Of a stretch of DNA of 64,000 bases, positions 23,466 through 36,700 are shown one piece after another. Numbering within the stretch: position 1 is the first letter of the stretch; each line of letters starts with the position of its first letter. Below the pieces are notes generated by a model that worked only from the letters and a program-made list of their open reading frames with translations, searched no databases and was not told the origin of the DNA. Origin of the DNA: Serinus canaria (lineage: Eukaryota; Chordata; Aves; Passeriformes; Fringillidae); contig NC_066316.1 in NCBI RefSeq assembly GCF_022539315.1, positions 99,876,179-99,940,178 on the forward strand, read 5' to 3'. The position numbers were made by a program, and so were the translations under genes.

Positions 23466-26400
23466 AGCTATCAAAAGATTTAAGTACTCTTCATTAAGGC
23501 TAAAATAATGAACAAGTGTCATCCCTAGAATATGAATGGAATAGAAGAGGAAAATGCCCTGGAAAAGTATTTTTTAACCTATTAGGTCTAGTGGTATTTA
23601 TGAAAACGCAGGAAGCTGCCAAGACTATATTTGTGCCTCTGTTTTTTTTTTTCTCTACCATGGAAAATACTTATCTAATAAACCATTATGAATGTAATAT
23701 GCTCTGATCTATCTTAAATAAACAAGACGTGTTCTGAAAGCATAAAAGAAAAAGTCTTTATTGTGGATAAAATCAAATTAAGTTCAAGGCTTATAATTGA
23801 AGCTGTTTGTGCCTCAAGAAAAGATTAAGCTATAAAAGAACTAAATTGAAAGGAAAGCAAAGTGTTTGAAGGGCAGATAAGGTCACCATAAAGAAGGGCA
23901 ACCAGAGTCAGAAAGATGAAAATAGACTAACAGCATGAGCAAATAACTAGTTTATTTGATTTAGTGTAAAAAAGGAAGGCAATAAAGTAAGGAACCAAAC
24001 ACCTAAAAATGAATGTGTCTGGAAAAGGTAATACACCATCAAAAAAGGACCAGAATAAAAGACTTAGGTATTATTACAAAAAGACCATATAGTCTTCAGC
24101 AGAGAACTCAAATACCCTTCCCAGATATATGACAAATCCAGAAGGCAGGGAAGAAAATACAAAAAAAAGTAAGAAGACAAAATATTCAGAGAAATATCAC
24201 AATGAATTTGAGATTTAGGTGTTATTTTTTAATATATATTATTTTATTCAGAACACGAGAAATTAATGTCTATGTGCTGTACATTTTCAATGTTCTGTTG
24301 CAGTATAATTGGGTAGTACAAAGATATCCTTTATATATTAAAAACCCTAGTAATGTGGGGGATAAGAAAAAAAGTTAAAAATATGTATATTATCAAAAAG
24401 GTATATTAGGACCAATTATGACAAAAAAACCACCAAGATGAACTTTAAAAAAAATGTTTAATCAACTTCTCATTTTTTTCAAAGCAAGATCTTTAAAAAT
24501 CTGATCATAAAATTGTCCGAAAACCTTTTAAAAAAAAAACAAAAACCCTTCTTTTCTTTCTGAAGCCTGTCTGCAGTAATGACAGGCCTTAAATCTGCCA
24601 TTGACAGTATCTTAAATGGTTCCTTAACAGTGTTGGGGAAAGACATGTCATCATGAATCATAGTCTGAAGCAGCTACAGGGACATTATTAGCTGAGTCAA
24701 AGCAGGTGACAGTGAAATGCTATCTAGTATTGCTGAGCATTATTATCTTTGTATGTTGATTTAATGGCAGACAGAAACAAAGCAATTGAATGATGTCTAC
24801 TCTATTTCTTCTGTGTGACACCTCCACATGCCTTTGTGATCTATGGCTTTTGAGTATGTCACCAGCAGGAGAAATAGAGGGACTGAAGAATCCTAGGCTG
24901 CCAGGAGTCTTGTGAAGCTTTCTAGCTAGAAAATTGCTAAGAGCTGGAGTCTTCTTTGGAAGTATTTATAGCAGAGATCTACCCCATTGAAAGTCATAAA
25001 GAGCAACAAGTAAAACTTTCCATGTTTATCTTAGTGAGACCATTCTAAGTAACAGACACTGATAAAATAATTGTTTAACCTTGGAACTAAGTTTTAGTCT
25101 TTGAAGAGAAAAGTAAGTCCAAGACTGAAACATTTAGCTGTGCAGGAGGAGGCTGTTTTCTATATGTGAGTATGGGTCTAATTTTCCTGCATTCACTGTG
25201 AGTGTTTTGTATTAGATATAGTACAGCTCCCAGTACAGCTCCAAGGTCAGCATTCTGGGTACTCTCATAAGCAACTTGGTCAGGTAGTTAGCCACTGTCC
25301 CAGAAGCCTTTTTGACCATGAGAAAAATGTAAATAACTACAAGGATTCTCTGGAAAACTCAGCACCATAATTTAGGTGTTATGCAAACTTCGTCACTGTA
25401 TGGCTTCAGAGGTCAGTGAAATAAAAAATTTATTGGCTGCATTTTTTGGAATATGGGCCCCTGTATATGCTTAAAAAATGTTTTGAAAGCCAAAGAAAAT
25501 CTCTGAGACTTGCCCATAATTAGCTGGCTTGTGCACTGTTCAGTTACCATTCGTTTTGATGTGTAGGGATTTTCTTTATTCTGCAGGGTCCTGTCTCTGC
25601 ACAAATTGTTTCGTCCATTCTGGGGGCTATGTTCAAAATCAGGCATTTTCCTCTCCTGCAGTTTGCTTTCTTATTTCACACTATCTAATTTTATTTACTT
25701 ATGCTGCACAATCCTTAAGTATCACAGAGGCAGAAAATTCAAAATGAAGAAATGGGTTCTTTCATCTCTAATGTATCAAATCTTACAGTCCAAAGTGTTC
25801 TACTTGGCTATTGCATTTTGCTAAATCAAGCAATATTGAATCTGTTCAGAAAATATCCACCAATGACCTTTTAGTGTTCAGGGATGTTTCTGCTTCACGT
25901 CTTCTACACAAACTGTGAGGGTTATAAGACATTTTGGTGACTCTTGTGGAACTATAGCCTCAAGATATGGAATTGATACTTTCTGGAATAATTCCATTAT
26001 TGCAGAATCAATAATTGCTGACCTAGCGATATTAGCTGAGAGCTTATGAAAGCAATCTTACCTCTCTACTGCATCTCTGTAGCAAACCTCCATGAACTCT
26101 GGTTCCTTCTTACTTCTTTTTCAGTAGTACCTCTGACATACATATTGGCAAGATGGATGTTCTTAGCTTGATAGGAAAATCTTTTGTATACTGGAAAAAT
26201 TGGTTTGAAGTCAATGACCCTGTATTCATACAGACAAGATGGGGTTCAATGTTATTGTTTGAAGAAGTTGAATTCTTTGATGCAGATAAAAGGAGCTATG
26301 TATGTCTAACTCTGTAGATGAACTCTAGTTGAAAATACATATTTTCCTTCTTTCCTTTTTATGGTCCTACTTTTGCTTATCACATTCAATGAGGGATATA

Positions 26401-26497
26401 TTGTATGCCCTAAGTACAATAATTACTGGTTTTCAGCAGTAATACAATTAAGAAAAGCTCAGCATTTAAGAAGCACTAATGTAGACAAGTAGGTCAG
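23466..26497. other. AT-rich unique sequence, no gene seen
   Basis: No supported gene. A purine-rich section at about 23740-24190 (many AAAG and GAAA words) may be an old decayed element but matched nothing I recognise. Frames of 60-77 codons are unconvincing. Confidence 0.5.
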
Positions 26498-28415
26498 ATC
26501 ACAGAATCACAAAATGGTTCAGGTTGAAAGGGACTTCTGGAGATCATCTTGTCTATCCTCCCTCCTCAATCAGGGCCTCTTAGAACTGGTTGTCCAGAAC
26601 TATGCCCAGATGGCTTTTGAATACCTTACAACATTTCTGGGCAACCTATTCCTGTCACCCATGCAGTAAAAATGGGTTTCCTGATGTTCATTTGGAACTT
26701 CTTTATGCCCATTTTCTATTGCTCTGTCCCTAGGCACCACTGAAGAGAACCTAGAGCTGCCCTCTTTATTCTTCCTGCAGCAGGTACTTACACACAGCTG
26801 AGACATATCCTGGAGGCTCAGTACTCTAGGATCTCTCCGCTCTATTTTATGAGAGGTCTTTCAGTCTCTTCCTCAAACTGCTGGCAATCCTTTCCCTACT
26901 ACAGCCCAAGACACCATTCACCCCTTGTGGCACACTGCTGGCTTATGTCCACCTTGCTGTTCACCAGAACTCCCAGGTCCCTTTCTACTCTCTAACTACT
27001 CTCCAACAGGGAAGCCCTCAGTATGAGATAGTGGATGGGGTTATTCCTCTTCAGGTGCAGGACTTTGCGCTCCCTTTCATTGAATTTCGCAAATTTCCCC
27101 TCCAGCCATTCTTCTAGGGGGTGCTTTCGGTTGTTAGCATGACCCCCTGTTGCATCAGCCACTCCTTCCAGTTTGGAGTCATTTGCAAACGTGCTGAGGA
27201 TACATTCTGCTCCACCATCCAGCTCATTAATTAAGATTTTGGATAAGATTGGACAAAGTATTGACTTCTGGGATAAACCGCTAGTTGCTGGCCTCCAAAT
27301 AAACTTCATGCCTCTCATCACCATCCTCTGGAACCATGCAGTCTTTCAGATTTCAATCCACCTCACTGCCTACTCATTCAACTCAACTTCATCAACTTCC
27401 CTGTTAGGATTTTATGGGAGTCAATGTGGATAGCTTTCCTAAAATCAAGATAGACCAGGCCATTCATTTATTTGTGGAAGTTTATCAATTTGGTGAAACA
27501 CGATGCCTTTTTGGTACATCCATGCTGACTACTCCTAATTAATTTCCAGTTTATGTGCCTGGAAATGCTTTCCAGTATTAAGTGCTTCATTACTATTCTA
27601 GGCATCAAGGGAGGTGAGCAGTGCCAGGGTCCTCTTCTTACTCTTGCCGAAGACTGGCGACTTACATTCCTCCAGGCTTCAGGCACTTTTCCCAGTCACC
27701 AAAATCACTCAAAGACAGTCAAAAATTGTCTCACAGTGGCACCAGCACTCCCTTAGCACGTTTGGATGCATCAGAGCCTGTAGACATGCATATGTCCTGT
27801 TTACTTCAGCATTCCCTGACTTGCTCCTCCAGACTGTCCCCCCGGTCTTTGGAGCCTGATATTCCTGAAAGCGAGTCTTGCTAGTAGAGAATGAGGCAAA
27901 CAAGGCATTCAGTACCTTGGCTCCATGTCCTGGGTAACCAGATTTCCTGCCCCATTCGGCCCTATTTGCCCTAGTCTTCCTTCAGTGTCTCATGTACTTG
28001 CAGAAACCCATCTGGCCTTAGACATCCCTTCCCAGACTCAGCTCTGGGTGTGGGTCAAGGATTTCCTAACCATACATGCCCATGCTGTGATTCTATTCTC
28101 CTTCCAGATTGCCCGTTCCTGCTTCCACCCTCTCCATGCTTCCTTTTTGCATTTGTGCTTTGTCAAGATGTCCTTGTCCATCAGTGTGGACCTCGTACCA
28201 TTTTTGGTTGATTTTCTGTTCGTTGAGATGGACAGTTCTTCAGCTCAGACAAGGTGATCCTTAAATATCAACTTTCTCTAGCCTGTCTTCACTCCAGGGT
28301 CTTATCCCCACGGGACTCTTCCAAGCATATGCCTGCAGCCCCCAATTTCTGGTCTTCTGAAATTGAGCTCGATCATCTTGATTTTTGCCCTGCTCTCTCA
28401 GGATCTTGATACCAA
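26498..28415 (-). mobile_element. CR1 LINE, older type, about 1.9 kb, with decayed reverse transcriptase
   Basis: The left end shows inverted tail units (ATCACAGAATCAC) followed by a 3' UTR of a different CR1 type (ACTTCTGGAGATCATCTTGTC). The minus-strand frame at 26992-27324 (110 codons) aligns by eye with the CR1 RT palm region. The catalytic box at 27178-27189 reads F-A-N-D instead of F-A-D-D, and the KVLHL motif after it is conserved. Further ORF2-like sequence extends to about 28415, ending in a block around TTATCCCCACGGGACTCTTC. It is the longest CR1 in the window, but frames are repeatedly broken and it is 5'-truncated. Plus frames at 27553-28257 are shadows. Confidence 0.9.
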
Positions 28416-31280
28416 TACCCAATTAATATCTATGATATTGAATAATCCAAGTAGGATTGTTCTTTGTGAGAAAATTTATGTTATTTTTGTAAACTGGGAC
28501 ATGTAACAATCTCTAACACTGAATGCTGTACTTTACAAACAGCCTGTAACATTCCTTTTACCACTCCTCTACAATTAAAAAAACCTCAAACCCCTCTCCC
28601 CTAAACAAATCAGAACAAAATCCATAAAAATATATCTATGAAAATAGGAATATTAAGCATCCAATGACTTACAAATTCACCCTTCCTTTGACATTTTTCT
28701 ATAAGAAGATGTGCTAATAGCAGAGGGCTGCCTAGAAGAGTGCTTTTAGCATCATGTGGAAGCCACCATATCTTTTCTGATATGAATTAAATTTTTTATG
28801 GAACAGTCTTTATATATTTCACAAATTTCCTCAGGATGGTATTCATTATTGGGAAAAAACATATTTAGAACTTGTGTTTTTCTTGAAACATTTCTGAGTT
28901 AATCTATTCATTTTCAAATTATTTCTAAAACTTGCTTTTTATCAAGAATCCACTTTTAATTTTGTTCCATAATCTCATGACAAAATCAGTGCCTGATTAT
29001 GACCAGTTTCTCCTCTAAAAGAGATGTTTTCTGGTCTTCTAAGTTGATTTATATTCTGCTTGCCCCTCAATATGTTTCTATCCATTTTCATGTACTCTTC
29101 CACACCAATACAAAGATAGATGTAAATACATATGGATTTCTCTGTATGGATGTAAGTAACACACAGAGTGAAGATGAAGTCAGATCTAGCAGTCAGATAC
29201 TTTCACATTCTGGGAAAGGTCAATATCTAACACTGCATACAAAGGAAACAAAATAGTCACCTAACATGGTAAATGCCAAAGGTCTACAATAAAATTTTCA
29301 GTCCTGCATAATTGAATTACAAGGACTTTTTTTCCCTTAATCTCAGTCCAAGAGATCAATCAAAACTTCCAATTACCTGAAGTTTGTGGATATTGACAGC
29401 TTTCATGAGATTTTGTTTTGAATAATTCATGGGGAAAGATATATCTGACTGTTTTCATATTGGTAATATATCTTCATACAAGGAGCTAGACATTGGAAGG
29501 AGATGAAAATGATTACACAACTTTTAGAATGATGCAGAGGGACATGCCAGTAATAAAAAGGTCTATTTTGGTAAATCAAAGAACTTCATATTTTTGAAAG
29601 CTACTACATATTTACCTACAAGTTTAATTTTACAATAAAGTCTTATTTTGGAATCAGGTAGAGAAAATAGTTATTTACTTACAATAAAAAGTCCATGTCT
29701 CCATGAATAAGGCATTTTTACATTAACACAAGGTTGGGAGACAGGCAGTAATAATGGATTTCAGGTATGTCAAACTTCATACTTCTATTTTAAATGTTCA
29801 TTTTCATTTACTGTTTCCATTTCTAAAAGATTTGGGCATTTTTAATTGGGCTTTTCAATATTGTTAACCATCAGTGGTGTTCTATCTCACTTTGCAGTTA
29901 CTATTTTGCAAAAACATCACAAAGAGGTTTATAACAACAGGGTGTGACTGTGCAGCCAAAGTGTAAGTGGATTATGTGGTCTAAGTACAAAGAGAAAGGG
30001 AAGATTTTTGTTCTTGCACTGGATATTTTTTGGAAATTGGGTTAGGAGATTGTATAGAGATTAGAACTGTGAGGTCCCAAGTCAGGAAAGTTGAAATGAC
30101 CATATTGACTGTATCTTTGTCAACAAATATTAGGATATAGTACATATTTTCCATGTATTTATGTTTAGCTGTATTATCTATTTCATCTTTGGTTTCCTGC
30201 TCTTGTATAGGACCACCAGCTGCTGAGGACTTAATATTTGCATGGAATAATTCTGTTCAGTACCAGACGTGGCACCACCTACTTTCTAATTCCAGTGAGT
30301 GTGGTCCTATTAATGTTAATTTTTTTTCCTTTTATGTTGACAAGAGCATGGTTTCTGTAAAAATGGAAGAATGTTTTTCTCATAATTCCAAGGTCCTTTT
30401 GATCAGTTTTATCTGTATAATTGTTCATTATTAGGATAATTAATGCACTGGCAACAAAGAAGAGAATTTCTGCTCAGTCCAAGAACTAGACTTGGGCTGT
30501 AAGTGGATGCAAGAGCACCAAAGGCAGTAGAAATATTTTGTAAAAAATATTTTATTTGGACATTGGCATGCAGAGTACAGACACTAACCAATATTTACTT
30601 TTTAACTGTGATACAGATAGATCAGAAAGGCCTTGATATTGAGCTAATTTATTGCTGATTAAGATCAATAGAAGATAATCTTCTCTCTATCTAAGCCAAA
30701 ATAAGTAGACTAATTATTGTTGTTTAAAACCCCTATAGTTACTCTGAAATTTGGGAATATGCAAAAATTTTCAGAATCTCTGTGGTTCATCTGGACAATT
30801 TAGAACACATTTTAGGGAATTTTTTTCCTACAAATGAAATTTCACAACACTTTTCATTGTGATTTTCATCTTTTCTTTTAAACTGTAATTCACAACAGTT
30901 GTTCTACTTTCCCTCACATTTTGTAACATAATGAAAAGACTTAAAAGAAGATATTAAAGATTTCGTGAATAATGCATTACTGAAGCACTTTGTAGAAGAT
31001 ACTAGAGATTTAAAATTGAAGAATAATTTTTAAAATAGTGGGGCAGAAGAACAACTTTTTTATTATGTGCTTCTTTACCAGTTTCCAGAAGAGGTGAGCT
31101 CTCTCTTAGTGAACATTATCCAAGATCACATTGTATTAAGCTCCTGTTTCTTTGTTCATGTCCTTTCTGTATTCCATTGAGCAAAGGCAAAAGAAAACAA
31201 TCCTCTGATCATATTGACAAAACATTTTTGTATACATTGTATGTTTTACTTGTATGAAGATTTTGCAATTTAGATCTAAC
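28416..31280. other. AT-rich unique sequence, no gene seen
   Basis: About 2.9 kb with no recognised gene or repeat. Frames at 28999-29256 and 30153-30434 have no domain or consistent coding character. Confidence 0.5.
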
Positions 31281-31515
31281 ATGAATCAGAGAATTACGGA
31301 ATGGTTGTGGTTGGAAGAGCCATCTGGAGATCATCTAGTCCAACCTTCCCACTAAAGCAGGTTCACCTAGAGCAGGTTTTACAGGATATTGTCCAGATGG
31401 GGTTTAATTTTCTTCAGAGAAGGAGACTCTACAACTCCTCTGAGCAACCTGTTCCAGCGCTCTCCTACCCTCAAATTTAAGAAGTGCTTTCCCATACTAA
31501 GAGTAAATTTGGCAT
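31281..31515 (-). mobile_element. Short CR1 LINE 3' fragment, about 235 bp
   Basis: Starts with an inverted tail (ATGAATCAGAGAATTACGG), then CTGGAGATCATCTAGTCC, AAAGCAGGTTCACCTAGAGC, CCAGATGGGGTTTAATTTTC and GCAACCTGTTCCAGCGCTCT. These are 3' UTR landmarks of a CR1 type distinct from those at 11790 and 21722. No coding part is retained. Confidence 0.9.
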
Positions 31516-32769
31516 AGAGAAAAAGAGAGATTTAAGGCTATGTCAGTTTTCTAATTGTCCTTGCTTTGCTATCTGAATCAATCTATATACTTATTAATTT
31601 CTTTTGCACATTTCATAGAAGATATTTCTAACCATAATTAAACATTTACTCATATTTTAAAATATAGCAGGGGGATAAACAGAATATATATATTACCCAA
31701 AATTTAACGATTTTTTTTCATGGTTGTGTAATGTTCTGCATTTAAAATATGTAGTTGTTCTCTATATTTATGGGAATTTATTTTCTCTCTCAAATTGCAA
31801 GCTGGAAACCCGGATATAGTCAATAAAAGCCGTCTTTCTATCTAACATTTCAGTTCCTATCTTGTATTTGAACTAGAAACCTGTATGTGAGGAAAGCTGA
31901 TGAGCTACAAATAAAATGCATAATCTTTATCTACGTGACAGACTGAGGTACATAAAATGAGAACAAACATCAGTTATAGCATTGTTTCCCAAACAACCTT
32001 AATAACCCTTTTCACTCTTTAGTGTCATTTGAAAGATTTAGAGTTTCTATTGAGCACTTCATCTAAAACCAAATTAAAGACTCAGGAAATTTTGATACAC
32101 TCATTTACTCTAAAAGAAACACTATCTGTTTTGTTCATCAGAGTGGCCTGAAAGTGCAGAGAGTGAGAAACATCTTTCCCAGTTACCACCTTGTAATGTC
32201 AGATTCTCAAGCCATGTTGTTTGTTTAAGACAAATGCACCCTCAATATATCTCATAAAGATGCTAAGATTGCTCAGTGTAAAATAAAATTGCTAAAATAT
32301 AGGGCTCTGAATAAATTTCCTCCTTGAATTTCCCTGTACTTCGGAGATATCTTCCTCTTAGACAGGCAGAAATGTGGCCTGCTTTTCCAATGTGTTCTGC
32401 ATGCAGTTTAAATTGTTTGTGGGCCAGAGAGATTTGGTGCTACATAGCACACTTTTTTCAGGCTTCTCAGAGGGTTGTGAAAACATTTAAGGAACTAATA
32501 CTAACATCCATGCCCCAAAGTAATTTTGCAAAAATAGTGAAAGAATACATAGGTGAGAATTAGATTTTTTACCATTACAAGAAATAAGAACAATTGCAAA
32601 TCTGGACTGACTTTGTTTTAAAAAGTGGTTGTGTCCACAATGGGGATATATATTTGTCATTTATCTTAGGAGCCCCAAATTTATTCTTATTGTACTCAGA
32701 AATTATGAGATGTGGCAGTTCACCCTAAGCCATGTGGGATGTTTGGGAATGAGGCAGGTACTGTATTGC
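31516..32769. other. AT-rich unique sequence, no gene seen
   Basis: No supported gene. An AATAAAAGCCG segment near 31823 superficially resembles an LTR R region, but no LTR ends were found around it. Confidence 0.5.
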
Positions 32770-33770
32770 TGTCTGTGGTGGATTGAACTTGATTAACTGC
32801 CAGACACCTACCAAGATGCTCTATCACTTCCCCTTTATCAAAAAAATGGTCAGAAGGGAAAAGCTTTGGAAAAGCTCATTACTTGGGATAAGGGCAGGGA
32901 GGTTTCTTTCCAATTACCATCACAGGCAAACCCAGACATGAACTTGGGGAATTTAGTTTATTGCCAATAAATTGCAAAAGAGTTGTACAGTGAGAAATTA
33001 AAGCTGGAACCACCTTCCCCCTGCCCCTCCAGGGTTCTTCCCTGGTCCAACATCATTCCTAATTTTTCTACCTCCTCCCTGCAAGTAGTCCAGGCCAATA
33101 GGGGTTGCAGTCAGTTTAAAACACATTATCTATGTTTCCCTTCCTTTCCAGGAAAGCTCTTCCCCTGCTCCACTGTGGAGTCCTTCCCCTGGGAGATCCT
33201 TCATGAGCCACTTCATGAGCATTCCAGTATGGGTCCTTTCCATGGGCTTCAGCTCTCCCAGAACTACTCCAGAATGGATCCTTTCCTCAGGATGCAGTCC
33301 TTCAGGAATAAACTGCCCAAGCATGGTGCCCCCATGAGCTGCAGGTCCTGCCAGAACCTGCTTCTGCATGGATTCTCCTGGCTCTACAGCTCTGTTCAGG
33401 GAATATCCACTGCCTCAAAAGGGGGCAGCTCTCCTTCACAGGAGAGCTGCCTCACCATGGTCTGAGCCTCATGCTGCAGGGGAATGTGCTCTGGCACCTG
33501 AGCACTCCTTGCTCTTTGTTGCTGGCATCTGCAGGTTGGTTTCCTCACACATTTCCTCAGTCCTTCCTCTCAGCTTCTGCACAACCGTTTTTAACCTTCT
33601 TGAATATGTTACCACGTTACTGGTGGACTCAGAATTGGCCACTGCTGGGTTAATTTTGGAGCCATCTGGAACTGGCTCTGTCCAACATGGGGATGGCTTC
33701 TTGTGTTTTGTCATAGAAGCCAGTACTGAAAACCTCCCTACAAAAACTTTTCCACATAATGCCACATGTT
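32770..33770 (-). mobile_element. Solo ERV LTR (family B), about 1.0 kb
   Basis: The plus strand begins TGTCTGTGGTGGATTGAACT and carries GCTCTATCACTTCCC, TTTAGTTTATTGCCAATAAA, a long C/T-rich segment of degenerate repeats, and ends with CAGAATTGGCCACTGCTGGG and GGCTCTGTCCAACATGGGGA. The reverse complement matches the copy at 43786-44830. The sense strand is inferred as minus, because the CCAAT box (plus-strand ATTGG at about 33629) lies toward the right end where U3 should start. No retroviral genes adjoin. Plus frames of 160 and 137 codons across it are translations of the repeat-rich LTR. Both ends are approximate; no target duplication was found. Confidence 0.85.
33155..33480. repeat. Degenerate short tandem repeats inside the family B LTR
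   Basis: Recurring variants of a motif like GGGTCCTTTCCATGGGCTTCAG (seen in part at 33230, 33285 and 33325), separated by 30-50 bases. The same region is repeated in the opposite orientation in the other copy (about 44090-44440). Unit boundaries are blurred by divergence. Confidence 0.6.
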
Positions 33771-36700
33771 GTCAAGATTGAGATGCTGTACAATACACAG
33801 AAAGCAAATATTTAAGGAAATTATTATTAAATATTTTGGTCTAGGAAACAAAGGGGAATTATTATTCAAGAAGTCAGGGCTGAATTTATTTACCTGAGGT
33901 TTACCCAGTTCAGGTTGTAGAGATGAAAATCCACTTAACACTCTGAAAATGTTACCATCTGTGTCTAAGAGGAAACAGTTATTTGATTTTAATGCTATTT
34001 CTAAACCACTTTAAGTCATATATAGATAAATTTCCTTTCACTTTGCAACACACACAAAAAAAAAAAAAAAAAGAAAAACATCTAATCAAAAGGAATGCAT
34101 AATTTCTACTCTTTCAAGAGTCTTCATGCTTCTGGCCTTTCTTGAAATAATTCTTTCAGCCAGATTCTTCAGATATATTCTGGTCTCTCTGTCCAAACAA
34201 GGCTCTTAGAGACGTTTTTTTTTGTTATCAACAGTTTAAACTATCTGAGAATCAGTCTTCTTCTTGTGTCTTCTTTTAATCATAACAACAGAATTCTACA
34301 AAAGATTGACTTCATCCTAAAAGTAACACAGAGAAAATATCAATAGATGAGATAACCAGCTAGAATACTACAACATGTTAAATGTACAATGTTAAATGTA
34401 CTTACTACAGATCCCACAGGCTGAGTTGACAAGAAAATTACATTGATGAAAGAATATAAACTGGTAGGTAGGAGAGAAGAGAGTCAGTAGACATAACAAT
34501 CAGTAAATTTGAAGTTTTCCTTAATGCCTCTTAATTTTATTATATAAGGAGTATATTATAAAAGCCCCTTGTTCAGGTTCAGACAAAATAGAAAAGATTA
34601 TAAAAGAATTTCTCAAGACACAGGAATCAAGCCTCCTGTAGTTCACAGACTGGAGCAGGGAGGAAGGAAAACAACAAAAAGAAAACAACTACTGTGTCTC
34701 AAAGGCACAGTGGACAGTCAGAAATGTTAAAACTGATGTTAAAACATCATTCCTAATAGCATCATTTGGTAAGTACAGTTGTACAGTAACAAAGGAATAA
34801 ACAAAGAGAATGTAAAAGTGGAAAGTTCAGAATTATCATGAAAAGTCAGCCCATTCTCAGACACAGATGTCAGTCAAAAAATCCAGGACAGATTGTGTCC
34901 AAATTCACATCCAAAATGAATCATCTAGGCCCATCTCTCATAGAAATGAATGTAGATTAAGAATTTGCAGAGGAAAATCTATTTGAATTTACATCATAGA
35001 GGTACTGAGTGCTATCTGATCTATATGTGCCCAAATTGTGCCATTCATCATGCTTTTCATATTTGGCTGAATGGTCTGCTTTAAATCACAACTCAAGCAA
35101 AAATAAATCACAGCCTAATTAGAGGATTGATTTTGTTCAAAATGTATTTTGTGACACTTAGACCACATTCATTCTTTTGCTTTGATTTTATAACACTAAA
35201 AACCTATAAAAAGTCTTATTGTAGTGCAATTATGGGTTGGTATAGAACCCCATATTTATTTTCTTGCCTTTTTTATCTTTGAGCTAAACTAATGAGCAGA
35301 AATACCAAAATGAGCCTGGAGCTTTGTCATTGACTACTCACTATCCTAATACATATGTCAGTATGGAAACTTATGGCAAGACTCTCTCACTGGGACTGAA
35401 ATGTTTCCTACTTATTAATAAATAGGCAACATTTATACTACTTATATACAGACTATACTACTTATAAATTAAATCCAAAAAACTATCCAAATATTTACAT
35501 TATCTCTAAAATTAATTTCTCTTCAGTGGCACAATAGGCTTCATTTAATTATAATCAATATTTCAATTATAACAATTTAAATTGTTAATAACTTATTGCT
35601 CTATTTATTAATCTGTACAGACCACTATAATAATACAGAAAGTCTTTTAAAAGGCACAAATTGAAGAAACATACAAATTAAAAAAAAAAAAAGAAAAAAC
35701 TCCACAATATTTTACTGGTGAGTAGGATTAAACAGTCTTCCTCTTTTAGATTCTGCAATGTTCTCCATGGATTTCTCTGCATTTTACTTGTTTTAGCATT
35801 GATATGTGAGTTGATATTCTTCCATGAAGAGTTTGAGAAGATAGTGAGTCTAAACTGGAGTGCCACAGGTATAAGTTTTATAAAAGTAAGACTAACATGT
35901 GGAAATGCAAGTTTTCACTACTGAAAAAAAGGTTGGTGTAGTTTTGGGGTTTTTTTTTTTAGATAAAAGTGGCTTTGGATGCCATTGATTTCATAGTACT
36001 GAAGGAATTTAATAAATTCTACAGGTACTGATGCTCTAAATGTGTACTGATGCCCTTCCTTCATGACAAATCTTTTTTTGTAATTAACTTTATGCTAATG
36101 GCTCAATATGTAGATTCAAACAGAAAGCAACTGGATTATTTAAGTAAAAGGCTTAAAACATCAAAGTATGTATGTGTGGCATGTGATTTTGGACATATTT
36201 TTCAATACTGTGGGGTGGGAGGGGCTTCACTTTTAGTTCTGAATTTCTCTGTTACCTTTAGAGAATAAATGTACACAACCAAAAATTTCAAGAGTAAAAG
36301 AGGAGTAATAACCACAGCAAAGCAATAAATCTGACATCAATGTTGGACTACCTGAGATTTTAAAATAACATGATGTATGTGGAAATGATAATATTTCTGT
36401 GACTGTGTAACTTATTTTCAGTTGAAACAATGAAAAGTCTATGCTTGATTTCTTCCAAGAGACTGTGTCCACAATACTTTTAGCCATTGATAGAGGAATA
36501 ACCAGATGACAGAGATTAGATGATACATGGATTCCTTTCACATTTGCCTGCAGAAAATCAAAGTATGCAGTCCTTTTTTGGTGCCTGAAACTGATGTCAT
36601 ATATCAATTTATTAAGAAATTAAAATATATAATTTGATAGAGTGACAAAAAAACTTCCTATCTTTTCCAAATTATTGCTTCAGAGGAAAGATTGCCTACT

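Noticed and set aside
31800..31850. AATAAAAGCC segment resembling an LTR R region
   Set aside because: No TG...CA termini, no CCAAT/TATA order and no second LTR block around it.
32983..33465. 160-codon plus-strand open frame
   Set aside because: It lies wholly in a solo LTR and translates its degenerate C/T-rich repeats; the opposite-orientation LTR copy does not preserve the frame.
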